Below are positions 45,754 through 55,598 of a stretch of DNA of 59,555 nt, piece after piece. Made by a program: the position numbers and the translations under genes. Position 1 is the stretch's first letter, and each line of letters starts with the position of its first letter. The notes below the pieces were generated by a model. That model had not been told where the DNA came from and searched no databases. It was given only the letters and a program-made list of their open reading frames with translations. Source of the DNA: Chara braunii. Its lineage: Eukaryota; Streptophyta; Charophyceae; Charales; Characeae. The stretch is taken from NCBI GenBank assembly GCA_003427395.1, contig BFEA01000012.1, positions 2,268,776 through 2,328,330 on the forward strand, given 5' to 3'.

Positions 45754-46094
45754 AGGCGGGACAATTAAACTCCATCCTTCCCTTCTCCGGAAATGAAAAC
45801 TATGTCTCGACTGATGAGGAAACCATGAACATCGTACTGTTGATCGAAAACGTGGCTATCAAGGTTGGCAGGTGCACGTGCTGGTGAATGTGTTATTAGT
45901 AATCGATGTGCAATCATATTCTGTGTTGATGTGATTACCTTGGACAATGGTAGTGGGAGCGCATCTTCACTTCGATTTTCATCAGCTGATCCTCACACAC
46001 ATTGGAGGTAAGCCACAAACTATTCCCCTTGGTGTCTCCATGCGCCCTCTGAAACAGATAACGATTACGAGAAAAACAGTTTGAATCGGGATGA

Positions 46095-47504
46095 CCATGA
46101 TTAAGGGTAGATAGGAAAAAAAAGCTAGATGAGTCAGATGATTGTTTGTCAAAAGGAAGTGACATTGAGAACCTTCTTGAGGATGATGAATACGATGAGA
46201 GGGATTACTCGAAATGTCTGAATCATATGCCGAATGAGGAAGAGTGGGGCGAGCTCGTTGTCCAAGAGGCGAAAGAAAACTTACGAATGATCATTTGAAC
46301 TGCGCATTCTTTTTGCTTGGGTATGAAGAGGACTGAGCCTATAACTCGAATTCACTACCACCTCTTTCATTTCTTTCCCTTATGGAAACGCCAGTTCTTG
46401 CTGCTTGTTTTCTTTGGGAACCTACAACAGAAAAATTCCCACGAGAAATGAAAGTTGAAAAACATTCCATAAAAAAAAAATCCTTCATATTTATAAATTA
46501 TCATTCCAATGTTCGTCTAATTCTAAAATTTTTGGTTTTATTTGATAAGATCCCGTCTAAATATGAGTTTTCCCTTCCAACTACATCTATTTGTTCAAGA
46601 TGGAATGAAAGTCTGGACAAATTTATGAAAAGTTTTAATTAAACTTTCATTCTACTACAAGAAATATCTTCTAATTTATATTGGATTAACCTATTTATGA
46701 CTGAAAATCCTTACTTAGATTCAAGAACTCGTCCACACTTTAATTCCATCTCTAACATGCAGTTCAAATAAGAAGGGATACCCCATTGTTGGAAGGAAAG
46801 TTTTTAAGTAAGACGAAAAATTTTAAAATTTGAATGACATTTTTTAAGATGGAATGAAAATTTAAAATTTAGAATGTAATTTCACTATAGAATGATTATT
46901 TAATTCTATGAATTTTTTTCGTTGTATCCTACAGATTGCAGATATGACAAATCTATATCTGCAAATGACGCAATATTTGCATCTTTCAGTCTATTTACCT
47001 TGATCTTTGCTTACAAATGTTGCAGTGATAGGATTGATAAAAAAAATAGGTAGAACCACCCATCACCGATGTTCATGATCTAATGAGCGAAAGAACAAAA
47101 CTCTCAAGGTTCAACATTACTATGACTAGCACTGTTGACCCAGACAAAGAGGGAAATCAAATTGAGATGGTCAACCTTGCAGAATCACAGATATTGCCTC
47201 ATATGTTTTCGGTTCAAACAAACAACTCTATGTTATGTGTTCCCTTGTTTTTTATTGGTCAAGGGTCCGACTTGATATTTTTGACACTAATCAGACAATC
47301 ACCGTCCCTTATTATGTTTCTAAAGAAATACGTATACTTCTAAAAAATGTATTGCATGACTATGTTGTTGAATTGAGCGTGCATAATCACGAGATTAAAA
47401 TGACAAATGTGATGGAACACGAGATAATTATGGGGAACCATCCACCGATTAGCTACACTTCCTTTCGATATTCCTTTGCACAACTAATTGCTACATTCTA
47501 GGGG
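46095..47504 (+). other. broken pol interval between protease and reverse transcriptase
   Basis: Contains an acidic block (SDIENLLEDDEYDERDYSKC, about 46158-46220) and a lead-in to the RT (ELSVHNHEIKMTNVMEHEII, about 47373-47432). The middle part (46380-46920) is AT-rich and may be foreign insertion. CATCTTTCAGTCTA at about 46982 is shared with the loop of the foldback MITEs. Confidence 0.5.
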
Positions 47505-47992
47505 ATCAAAGAGTTTGAAGCTAATGAATAGATCGAACCTGCGATCGGGCCATGGTTATTTCCGGTAGTGATTGTACCGAAGAAGACGGAAAGAGTGCCG
47601 ATTTAGATTATCGTAAGTTGAATGATATTACGATCAAAGATATTATTGGATGTTTTTAGATGTGCATGCTTTTGCATGAAGTTCGATGTCCGCCATGACT
47701 TTCATCACCTTGTCGTTGAAAAGGAAGACCATTCGAAAACGACGTTCATCTTTTTTGAAGGAAATTGACAATGGATCCGATGCCCGATGAGCATCGACAA
47801 CTTGAATGCACTAGCTACGTTCCAGCGCGCAATGAATATGACCTTCCAGAACTTCGTGTAAAAAACACAGCTAGGGCAGAGAATCATTTAACTACTGGAT
47901 GATCGTATATATGAATGGTATCTGGTATACTCAAGCGCCTATGAAGGATATGTGCATTTTCCTTCATTTTTCTCGAACAACTTCATATACAT
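47505..47992 (+). pseudogene. Ty3/gypsy reverse transcriptase remnant
   Basis: Reads, with frame changes, as successive RT motifs: IEPAIGPWLFPVVIVPKK (compare the family's IEPSxSPWxSPVVxVKKK), DYRKLNDITIKD (47606-47641, another frame), KFDVRHDFHHLVVEKEDHSK, SIDNLNALATFQRAMNMTFQ (compare NAPATFQRLMN), and LLDD at 47892-47903 followed by LVYSSAYEGYV, which is the catalytic Y-x-D-D region. The tyrosine is replaced, but both aspartates are present. It copies the element's RNA into DNA in live relatives. It ends where the tRNA-like sequence starts, before RNase H. Confidence 0.85.
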
Positions 47993-47997
47993 TTAAG

Positions 47998-48048
47998 CCT
48001 AGCTTAGTTGGTAAGGCACATAGTGGCATTCAGGAGGTCTTGAGCTCC
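47998..48048 (+). repeat. tRNA-like SINE head (weak)
   Basis: TAGCTTAGTTGG at 48000-48011 fits the Pol III A box, and GGTCTTGAGCTCC at 48036-48048 is a degenerate B box. It begins exactly where the retrotransposon signal stops. Spacing is shorter than in a tRNA. Confidence 0.45.
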
Positions 48049-49419
48049 CCCATTGGCGCCTGACACCTAGAGATAGCCCGTTGGTCCCCCCTATCCGCAT
48101 TGAGCAGAGACTGCTGATGTTCATAGGGGGAGGGGATTGGAGGGGAAGCGCACATATTAGTCCAGTTGGCATGGTTCCTGATGCTACCTGCTGAGTCGTG
48201 CTGACCCCTGATCCGTATCGCCCACCTGGAGGTAGGGTACAACCTCTTCATGTGCCCTTGTTGTAGGCCTGAACATGGATGTGGATGATACTGTAATGAT
48301 AAAAGTGACCTGAAAGGCCGTCCTGTCCAGATTTGACAGGTAATTGAAAAGAAAAAAAAAATCGGGAAGCCGGAAATTAGGCCTGGACCCGGAACCTTCC
48401 TTCCCGATGAGATGCCCGTTTGAGTTCCTAGACCCCTTCCCGCCTCTCCCCTTTCTCTGGCTGTAATCCGAAGTTGACCACGGTGTTTTCTCCCGGTCCC
48501 CCCCGGAGCGTGATACAAGCAACATAAAGCAAGTCACACTGTTGCTCTCAAAATGGAATGAAGGGAGGTTAGGTGGTCTGCAATTGTCGGGCGCCCTGCA
48601 GCAGGGCTGAAGAGGTCCCCCTTCTCTCAATGTTCCTCAATATCGCTCTTAATCCCCTGGTTTCCAGGGCAATCAATGCTGGCAGGTGGATAATACTCTC
48701 GGTCTTTTGGTGTACAAAGGGACGCTGGACCCGTTTTCCAGCAGGTGTAGCTCCCCACCAATAGACTGTCGCCGCTGCATCTTTTCCCCTCTGTGCGCTC
48801 CGAAAATGCCAACAAACGGGCCAAAATCCCATAATCGGAATTACGGCCTTTTCCTGCACTTGCGAGGTGGGGTGGGGAGGGGAACGTTCCTGCTTTGATA
48901 CGAGTGTGATGGACCTGCCGGGATGGCAGTCCGTCAGGATGAAGACCAAGGGTAAGGGAGGAGCCTAGGAGGAGATGGAGATGGAGCTGGAAGGGACATC
49001 GCAGCGCCAACACAGGAGAGCGACAAGGAAGCCAGCTAGGAGGGGGTGCTCTTATCACCTTTCGTAGCTGAACAACTGGCTTTGTTTTTTTTTTTTTTTA
49101 AAGAAGGAAGGCCTGAACCCAGAAAACTTTTGAATTGGTGGCGGCAAAAACTAGCATTTTCGTTTCTCCTCTGCCTACCTCCTCTTTTTCAGTACACCGA
49201 CCTCTGCATTTTCAGCACACCAACCTCCACGTTTTCAGCACACCATCCAACCCCCGTGCCTCCTTTCTGCACGGGATGTTGAATCTAAAGGGATTGGATG
49301 GTGGGCTGACAAAGAGGAGGCAGAATTGCCTACAAGGGCAAGTCTTCTTCTTCTTCTTCTTCTGTTTTTTTTTTTTTTTTTTTTTTTAAGCCTAGGGTGT
49401 TGTGGAGGCCAAGGACCAG
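48049..49419. other. GC-richer interval of repeats, no gene recognised
   Basis: Open frames on both strands (up to 162 aa) show no domain. On the - strand GGTTCCGGGTCC near 48380-48391 resembles a Pol III B box and may mark another SINE. A (CTT)n run followed by about 22 T lies at about 49345-49387. Confidence 0.45.
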
Positions 49420-49620
49420 ACCCGCGATGATTGCTGGTAGACTCAGCCAATGGTTGTCTTGACAAGATAGGCCACCTACACTACCCATCCCCACGTTAAT
49501 ACTCCCGGTGCAACCCCTGTCCCTACTATCCTACCTCAATGTGACCAGCACTCAGGACCAGTACCGTATCAAAATCGAGGGCAACTTGGACCAAACAGCA
49601 GTGACAAGCACCAAGGCTGG
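49420..49620 (-). repeat. dispersed repeat, inverted partner of 55320-55530
   Basis: Shares, in reverse complement with 55320-55530, the phrases CAGCCAATGGTTGTC, GGTGCAACCCCTGTCCCTAC (one change) and CCTACCTCAATGTG, then GGACCA and GAGGGCAACTTGGAC, in collinear order. A shorter relative lies near 57205. Confidence 0.8.
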
Positions 49621-49929
49621 GCCGACCTCCCAGCCCTAATGGAAGCGGAAGCGGACGAACCTTGCAGTACGGCAACTTCGGACGCCAGGCTCATGCAACC
49701 TTCTACAGGCCCGATTCAGAGAGTCTACCTACCAGGATTACCTAAGCAAGGCAGGCCAGCGCCCGCGGACACATCCTTTCGTCCTTCCCCTACCTTACCC
49801 AAGGCTAGGCGGAACTCAGACTAGCCGGAGCGACTTATATCCCTACCCTACCCTAGAGCTAAGCCATGTGTGAGTAGACCCCATCATATACCTGATAGAT
49901 CCCCCCAACCAAGTATCATATTTGTGTGT

Positions 49930-50060
49930 ATGTGTGTGTGCCCAAAGGCTATATATGTTTGTATGACCCCATAGGACCCATGTTTTTTGTGTCTGCCCGA
50001 AGGCTATGTGTGCTCTGTGTAACTGTATAGCGAGGTGTATATGCCCGAAGGCCAGATATG
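49930..50060. repeat. three GCCCGAAGGCTATRTGTG phrases
   Basis: Near-copies of GCCCGAAGGCTATGTGTG at about 49940, 49996 and 50043, each followed by a GTGT-rich stretch. Confidence 0.7.
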
Positions 50061-50139
50061 TGCAGTACTATGTAGAGGGAACTATGTGTTCGTTTTGAAG
50101 AGATGACAGGCCAAGCTGCGCAAGACCCCCCCCCAAAGT

Positions 50140-50212
50140 CCCAAGCCAGACTCGAACCCGTGATCTATGACATATGACCTGAAGACTCTACCATTTGAGT
50201 GACAATCGCAAA
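50140..50212 (-). repeat. tRNA-derived SINE head
   Basis: On the - strand the A-box-like CACTCAAATGGTAGAG is followed at tRNA-like distance by the B box GGTTCGAGTCT (50148-50158). Stems expected of a functional tRNA are not complete. Most likely a SINE or tRNA pseudogene. Confidence 0.6.
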
Positions 50213-50442
50213 CGGCCCCTGTGTGTGATATGCCAGACTGGGGAGATCAACAGAACAACCACGAGCAACAGCCACAAGCAACAACCACAATCAACCCACA
50301 CAGTATCAAGACCCGACACAACACCATGGACAACCCTTGGGTGGTGTGCAGGCAGTGTTTGTATAAGCTTACCGTGCGTCAGCCCAAGGGGGTGTGTGTC
50401 CAGTCGTGCGTCATTCTAACGCCCTGCCGGGGTCCAGACACA

Positions 50443-50525
50443 AGGTTGCAATTGAGGTTTGAACCCGCAACCTCATACCACAATGCGCATTTCCAACCGG
50501 TGCTCTAACCATTGAGCTACATATG
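50443..50525 (-). repeat. second tRNA-derived SINE head
   Basis: On the - strand TAGCTCAATGGTTAGAGC (50502-50519) is a textbook A box region, and GGTTCAAACCT (50455-50465) is a perfect B box. The distance between them is about ten bases more than in a standard tRNA, so a SINE head or diverged tRNA is more likely than a working gene. It has the same orientation as the copy at 50140. Confidence 0.65.
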
Positions 50526-50753
50526 ATGACTTAAACCTATGGACGTGCCGAAATCTGTTGTGGAAGTGGAGTCCCTTTTCTCTTGCCCATTCCCGTGTAC
50601 AATTTGTGCTGGCGGATGCTTTCTAGGCGCCAAACTAGGCAGTGGGCTCCAGGCCTTAGGAGCTCAATCCACGACCCTCAACTTGAGAAAAATCTCAAGG
50701 GCAGTTTCGTTCCACTACGCCCTTGAGATTCAATAATCATGATTAGGAGGTGA

Positions 50754-50962
50754 TTAAACCACCAGTACTTGGCCCAGCTATCGGCCGCGGGCGATTCCCG
50801 TTTACGCGCCGGTAGTTGCGCGCTTCGGGGCACCGAACCACAATGGCTGGAAGCGCCAGCCAAAATGAAAACGAAATGGTGCCCTGGCGGCTCGGCAAAA
50901 CTTGGCGCGCAGGGGGTATCCCGGCTCGGCATCAATAGCTGGGCCAAGTACTGGTGGTTTAA
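50754..50962. mobile_element. MITE with perfect 28-bp inverted ends and TTAA
   Basis: The left end TTAAACCACCAGTACTTGGC (continuing CCAGCTAT) and the right end are exact reverse complements over 28 bases. The total length is 209 bp. Both ends begin with TTAA, consistent with a TTAA target duplication of the piggyBac type. The interior has no coding capacity. Perfect ends imply recent activity. Related ends occur at 23609, 41216-41411 and 42533. Confidence 0.9.
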
Positions 50963-51564
50963 CGTTCCCGCCGCAAAAAAATCCCGCTCTGAAACTGAAG
51001 GCCGGGGGCCTCGGCCCACATGCCAGCGAGTAGTATAGTTTACTAGTCTGTGTGACAGTCGAAGTCGGGAAACGAACATGATTCAGTTCAGCATGTGTGT
51101 TTGCCCCCTGGGTCTAGGTCCGGTACTCTCCCCTGTGTGCAAAACCATCGTGCATATAGTGCAGAACATGGACAAATACACCTGCACGATTTTTTTAATT
51201 TTATTTTTTTGGGAAACGGACCACGATTTTCGCCTTTTTGCACATCCACGGTAGTGGGGTGAGGGCCTTTGTGTGCAGTTGGGCGTCGCTCCACTACTCT
51301 CGACACGCACAAAAGACAAAAAATTGTGGCGGTGTATCTTTCCGTAGCAGAAGATTCACTCTTGTTTTGCACATTTCGGTAGTAGTGGAGCCAGGCCCGT
51401 TATTGGACGGACCTCCTTTGGGTGTACGCCCAGCCAGAGGACGGCGGCCCACAGAAAACCAAAAAACGAAAACGCCCACTTTTTTTACTTCTTTTCCCCC
51501 CTTATAGCCTCAGGTGAAGACGAAACGAAACCTACAGCCTTGCTCTGGCACCACAGCTGACGTA

Positions 51565-51812
51565 ATATAGCACTTACCAGAGGGCCTTCCTCGTCAGAAG
51601 CAGCGTCACGACTGTAAGATCAATACCAATCAATACACTGTGCGAATGACTCAGGGGCAGAGTCCATTGCTGCTATGTTTGTGCCTGAAAAGAATGAATT
51701 CGGCGGCCATGGTGACCAGGTTCGTGCTTTCTCAGTATGAGGTAACATACCACTTACCGGTGGGCCTTCCTCTTCAGAAGCAGAGTCACGACTGTGGGAT
51801 CAATCCTGCTGT
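51565..51812. repeat. 180-bp tandem duplication (partial copies)
   Basis: 51565-51632 matches 51745-51812 at an exact 180-base offset: CACTTACC, GGGCCTTCCTC, TCAGAAGCAG, GTCACGACTGT and GATCAAT are shared. Confidence 0.85.
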
Positions 51813-52832
51813 ACCTCGTACCAGCTGGCGCTGTACGCTGTAGGCAAGGAGGCAAAAACGAATAGTATTCTATGCCAGAAAAACGAGGTTAGTATTCTAC
51901 ACCGTATTCCCTCTCCCTCCAGTCCGTAGGGGACCCCTAAAGCAACTAAGAACCAATGACAAATGGGAGCCTTACGGCTCCCTGCCCTAAATGGCGGGAT
52001 GCATAATCCCACCGTCCGATCGACAGTTCCTAACACTCCCACACCGTCACACGGACTAGTAAACTATACTGGCATGTGGGCCGAGGCCCCTGCTGTAGGG
52101 CGCCCTGGCAAACTGGCCCAATTTCCGAGTCACCTCCCAGCCGTGACTTGAATGTCCTTGAAAAGGGCTCCAGCACTGTCCGGGAGGTGTTTTTTTCTTG
52201 TTTTTCTTTTTTTCCGACTGCAGTTGTCCTGGGCCAATGATGGACCTTATTGGACCTGCTCGGTGAACCACGGGAAATAGCAGGCGCCATACATGTTCCC
52301 GCTCTTTTTTCAGAGTGCGAACTGCAGGGTGTAGTGGAACGAGAACGCAGTCTAGAATTGACCATCAGGCTCTAGGGGGCCGCCCTTGAGATTTTTCTCA
52401 AGTCAAGGGTAGTGGAACGAGCCCCTTCGTGTGGGTCCTGGAGCGAGCACGGCATGTCCGACTTAGCTCAGACCAAAGGTCCAGGGTGTAGTAGAGGCCC
52501 TAGAGGGTGGTGACCAGGCCTCAGGGAGTGCCCCGGTACTCATCCTGTTGGGAGCAGCAGCGTTTGCACAAACCTTGCGAAGCACAGGGAGCTTACGAGG
52601 CATTGTTAGGCTGCCTTTTCCACCATGCCTGTCGACGCTTGGGCTGGAGACACGGCTTTCCCGTAGTAAGCCGCTCAATCACCATGTATGTAATAATCCG
52701 GTCTGACTGCCCGTTCGCCTGCCCGGTCGTCCGCCCTGTCATCTTTGGCTTTGTTCGCCCACCAACGCGTAGTTTCCCCGTTGCCCGTGAGTCCAGCTCA
52801 GCACCACACAGAGGTTTACTTGACGCAGCACA

Positions 52833-52888
52833 GCCGGGCAGCACAGGAGCACCTGAAAGAGCCGGGCAGCACAGGAGCACCTGAAAGA
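52833..52888. repeat. perfect 28-bp tandem duplication
   Basis: Two identical copies of GCCGGGCAGCACAGGAGCAC followed by CTGAAAGA at 52833-52860 and 52861-52888, about 145 bases before the oxidoreductase start. Confidence 0.97.
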
Positions 52889-53030
52889 GCTTGGCTGCGA
52901 GATGGCATTCTGAATAATGATCAATCTGTAGATGGGAGAGTAGGGACGTTTGTTACGACGTTCGATTGACTTTTTCGGTCGAGCGTCGATCTGGTGCAGT
53001 GCGTGACTGTGACTTACAGATCCTGCGCGA

Positions 53031-54191
53031 ATGGGCGACGAAGGCCCGCCATCCATCCAGAGACTGGAGGAGGTGAGATGGGGAATGATTGGATGCGGCA
53101 GCGTGACAGAGCTGAAGTCAGGACCCGCGTTCTCTAAGATCGCGGTTTCGAGCCTCGTGATCGTCATGAGGAGGACGAAAGGCTTGGCGGAAGATTACGC
53201 CAAGCGCCATGGTGTACCCCGCTGGACAACGGACGCCAATGAAGTCATCCATGATCCAGAGGTGAATGCTGTCTACATCGCCACCCCTCCAAGCTCGCAC
53301 GCAGAATATGCCATCAAAGTGGCAATGGCGGGGAAACCAGCGTACGTGGAGAAGCCGATGGGGATCTGCTACAAGGAGAGCGAGCGCATCCTGGAGGCCT
53401 TCAAAACAGCGGGACTGCCGCTCTTTGTCGCATACTACCGCCGATGCCTGCCAAATTTTGTCAAAGTCCGAGAGCTTGTCAGAACAGGTGCAATAGGTCA
53501 GGTCAGGGCACTGCATTTGCAGCTTCACAGGCCCGCCAAGGAGACTGACGTGAAGTTGGCTGCAACTGCTGCTGCAGCCGCAGCAGCAGCAGCAGCAGGA
53601 GGAGGAGGAGGAGGAGGAACAGGTGAGGTGGAGGGGTTACGAAGACCCTGGAGAGTCGATCCGCTTGTGGCGGGAAAAGGTGGATATTTTCGAGATTTAG
53701 CATCTCATCAGCTTAATTACCTCGAGTATGTTTTCGGTCCCGTGGTCCACGTGTCGGCTATTGCACGCAACCTAGGTAAACTTTACCCGACGGAAGACAC
53801 AGTAATGGCAAGTCTCGAGTTCGAGTCCGGCGTGGTTGGTACCGGAAACTGGTGTTTTGCGTCGTCGAAGGCGGGTGACTGCGATTTCTGCGAGATCTAC
53901 GGTGATCACGGCAAGATCCGTTTCAGTTTCTTCCAATCGTCTCTGATAGAGGTTGACAGCGGGGGGGCTACGCGGACAGAGATGGACTTGCCTTACCCTC
54001 CGCATGTGCAGCAACCTCTCCTGCAGACCGTCATGGCAGCGCTCAGAGGCGAGGGGCTCTGCCCCAGCACAGGAGACGCAGCCGCACAAACGGACCGAGT
54101 TCTGGATGCTATTCTTGGGGATGCCGACGGGCATATCGAGGATGGCAAACGGTTGGAGGGCGGGGTGAGGGTGCACACTTTTTCCACCTGA
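53031..54191 (+). CDS. Gfo/Idh/MocA-family NAD(P)-dependent oxidoreductase
   Basis: A 386-aa single-exon frame. The amino-terminal Rossmann fold shows GMIGCG (residues 18-23), followed by MRRT after the second strand; the basic pair there hints at NADP. ATPPSSHAEYA (84-94) and the family signature VEKPMG (106-111) with the catalytic Lys108 are present. The carboxy-terminal sheet domain has GGYFRDLASHQLNYLEY (217-233), where the conserved Asp and His sit. Family members oxidise or reduce sugars, inositols and related polyols; the substrate cannot be told. Between the domains, residues 180-196 are ten Ala then seven Gly, coded by GCA/GCT and GGA repeats, absent from relatives and probably replication slippage in a loop. 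No intron, stop or frameshift. A 28-bp tandem repeat lies upstream. Close resemblance to bacterial members makes horizontal origin possible. Confidence 0.9.
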   Translation: MGDEGPPSIQRLEEVRWGMIGCGSVTELKSGPAFSKIAVSSLVIVMRRTKGLAEDYAKRHGVPRWTTDANEVIHDPEVNAVYIATPPSSHAEYAIKVAMAGKPAYVEKPMGICYKESERILEAFKTAGLPLFVAYYRRCLPNFVKVRELVRTGAIGQVRALHLQLHRPAKETDVKLAATAAAAAAAAAAGGGGGGGTGEVEGLRRPWRVDPLVAGKGGYFRDLASHQLNYLEYVFGPVVHVSAIARNLGKLYPTEDTVMASLEFESGVVGTGNWCFASSKAGDCDFCEIYGDHGKIRFSFFQSSLIEVDSGGATRTEMDLPYPPHVQQPLLQTVMAALRGEGLCPSTGDAAAQTDRVLDAILGDADGHIEDGKRLEGGVRVHTFST

Positions 54192-54911
54192 GGGAAACAA
54201 ACAAGTGTACTGCTGTCAGCCGGAGTGTGAAGCGTGAATGGGACAGCGAGGCGAGCTAGCGGTAGACTGATGGTGGGAAGAGGGGGGGTGGGGGCGGGGT
54301 GGCGGCGGGCGGCGGCGCAAGGAGTGGGAAGGGCGCTAGCGGTTCTCGCTTCAGATCCGAAGAAAGGATGGGAGGGGGTCACTTAGGGTGGGAGGGGGCC
54401 GAGAGCATGTAGGAGCGGGAAGAATTAAGTGGGTAAGTGGGTGTGTCAGTAATGGCGACTGGGATGAGGTGGCGGGAATGATCAATGATGACGAGACGGG
54501 AGTAGGTGAGGCGAGTAGAAGGACGCGGGAGAGAATAGAGTACGGGTCGTCTGCTGGGCTTGGCATCATCAAGTGCTTATCGGATAGGCGAATCGTGCTA
54601 AGGCATCATTTGCCCGGCATGTCTTTTGCACCTTCCCTTTTTGTTACCTTCACTCACATTGTCCGAGCACGAAAAATTATCCTCCCCGCTCCTCCTCCTC
54701 CTCCTCCTCCTCCTCATCATCATCATCCGTGGGAGTGCGAAGGACTGTGTTTCATACTAGAATTCTAGTCGTGTATGCTTGTTAAATAACAAATGCTTTC
54801 GTTGTTCCGGCGAGTTTCACTCGTGGACGCGTGGTGCCGTAGCCACGGGGGTTCTTGCGTGTCACGCCTAGTGACGCCTTTTCCTGCTCAGATTGATTAC
54901 TGCCTACGGTA
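54192..54911. other. 3' flank of the oxidoreductase gene
   Basis: G-rich purine stretch at 54265-54430 and a (CCT/CAT)n run at about 54688-54728. No canonical AATAAA was noticed. No second gene recognised. Confidence 0.45.
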
Positions 54912-55235
54912 GCATGCTGTTTTGCAACTACCGGCAGTGTTTCAAACTGTGCGTGCGATTTTTAATTGGTCAAGGCAGTGCATGATAAGTGCACAACGCT
55001 CTCGCAGAAAGAACGACATAGAAAGTAAGGACTGCGCGCTTCGGCCTATCAGGAAGAACTTCCTGGTAGGCCGACGAGAGCATGCTGTTTTTTTTTTTTT
55101 AAACACATTGTTGCTCATTATGGAGAGCATGCTGTTTTGCAACTACCGGTAGCGTTTCAAACTGTGCGTGTTATTTTTAATTGTCACGGCAGTGCATTAT
55201 AAGTGCAACTCTCTCGCAGAAAGGACGGCATAGAA
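54912..55235. repeat. 216-bp-offset direct duplication
   Basis: 54912-55022 matches 55128-55235: GCATGCTGTTTTGCAACTAC, GTTTCAAACTGTGCGTG, TTTTTAATTG and TCTCGCAGAAAG. The spacer holds an imperfect hairpin ATCAGGAAGAACTTCCTGGT, repeated as ATCAGGAAGTTCTTCCTGGT near 55719. Confidence 0.85.
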
Positions 55236-55319
55236 CAGCTTATCGGGTAGACTCTCTGACTACTGGGGAGCCTGGCCTCCGAAGTTCCCGTACGGCAAGG
55301 TTCGTCCGCTTCCACCTCC

Positions 55320-55530
55320 ACCACTGCCCAGCCCTGGTGCTAAAGCCCTGGTGATTGTCACTGCTATTTTGTCCAAGTTGCCCTCGATACTGGAAGGTGA
55401 TGGTCCTGAGTGCTGGCCACACTGAGGTAGGAAGTAGGGATAGGGGTTGCACTAGGAGTATTGACTTGAGGATGGGGAGGTGGCCCCACCCTGTCACGAC
55501 AACCATTGGCTGCCCGCTACCATATGTCTG
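55320..55530 (+). repeat. dispersed repeat, partner of 49420-49620
   Basis: Inverted relative to the other copy and collinear over about 200 bases. Followed after about 70 bases by the 85-bp dispersed repeat. Confidence 0.8.
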
Positions 55531-55598
55531 GTCACTCCCCTCTGCAACACCCCGGGCTTAAAAGAAGAGGCAATATGATTTACCTCATTTGCGAGGCC

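Larger units (their letters stand above)
43950..47992 (+). mobile_element. decayed Ty3/gypsy-type LTR retrotransposon
   Basis: In order on the + strand there is a gag frame, a CCHC zinc knuckle (45040-45081), a long spacer frame, a retropepsin active site (IDTGSSAVALS, 45712-45744), an acidic block and a Ty3-type reverse transcriptase (47505-47992). This is the canonical gag-pol order of Ty3/gypsy. RNase H and integrase are missing: the RT stops at a tRNA-like sequence at 47998. LTRs were not identified. Many stops and frame changes show that it is long dead. Order and motifs are seen directly; the superfamily follows from the RT phrases. Confidence 0.85.
50676..52425. repeat. nested inverted-repeat structure of 1.75 kb
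   Basis: Outer arms (about 50678-50735 and 52383-52425) share CTTGAGAAAAATCTCAAGGG and TTCCACTAC in inverted orientation. Inner arms (about 51003-51060 and 52041-52098) share GACTAGTAAACTATAC and TGGCATGTGGGCCGAGGCCC inverted. A TTAA-type MITE (50754-50962) lies in the left arm only. The centre contains a 180-bp tandem duplication and the perfect hairpin GGGAGCC-ttac-GGCTCCC (51966-51983). No transposase frame was recognised. Confidence 0.75.

Noticed and set aside
50443-50525. Functional tRNA gene
   Set aside because: A and B boxes are good, but the spacing is about ten bases too long and the acceptor stem could not be paired; a SINE head is more likely.
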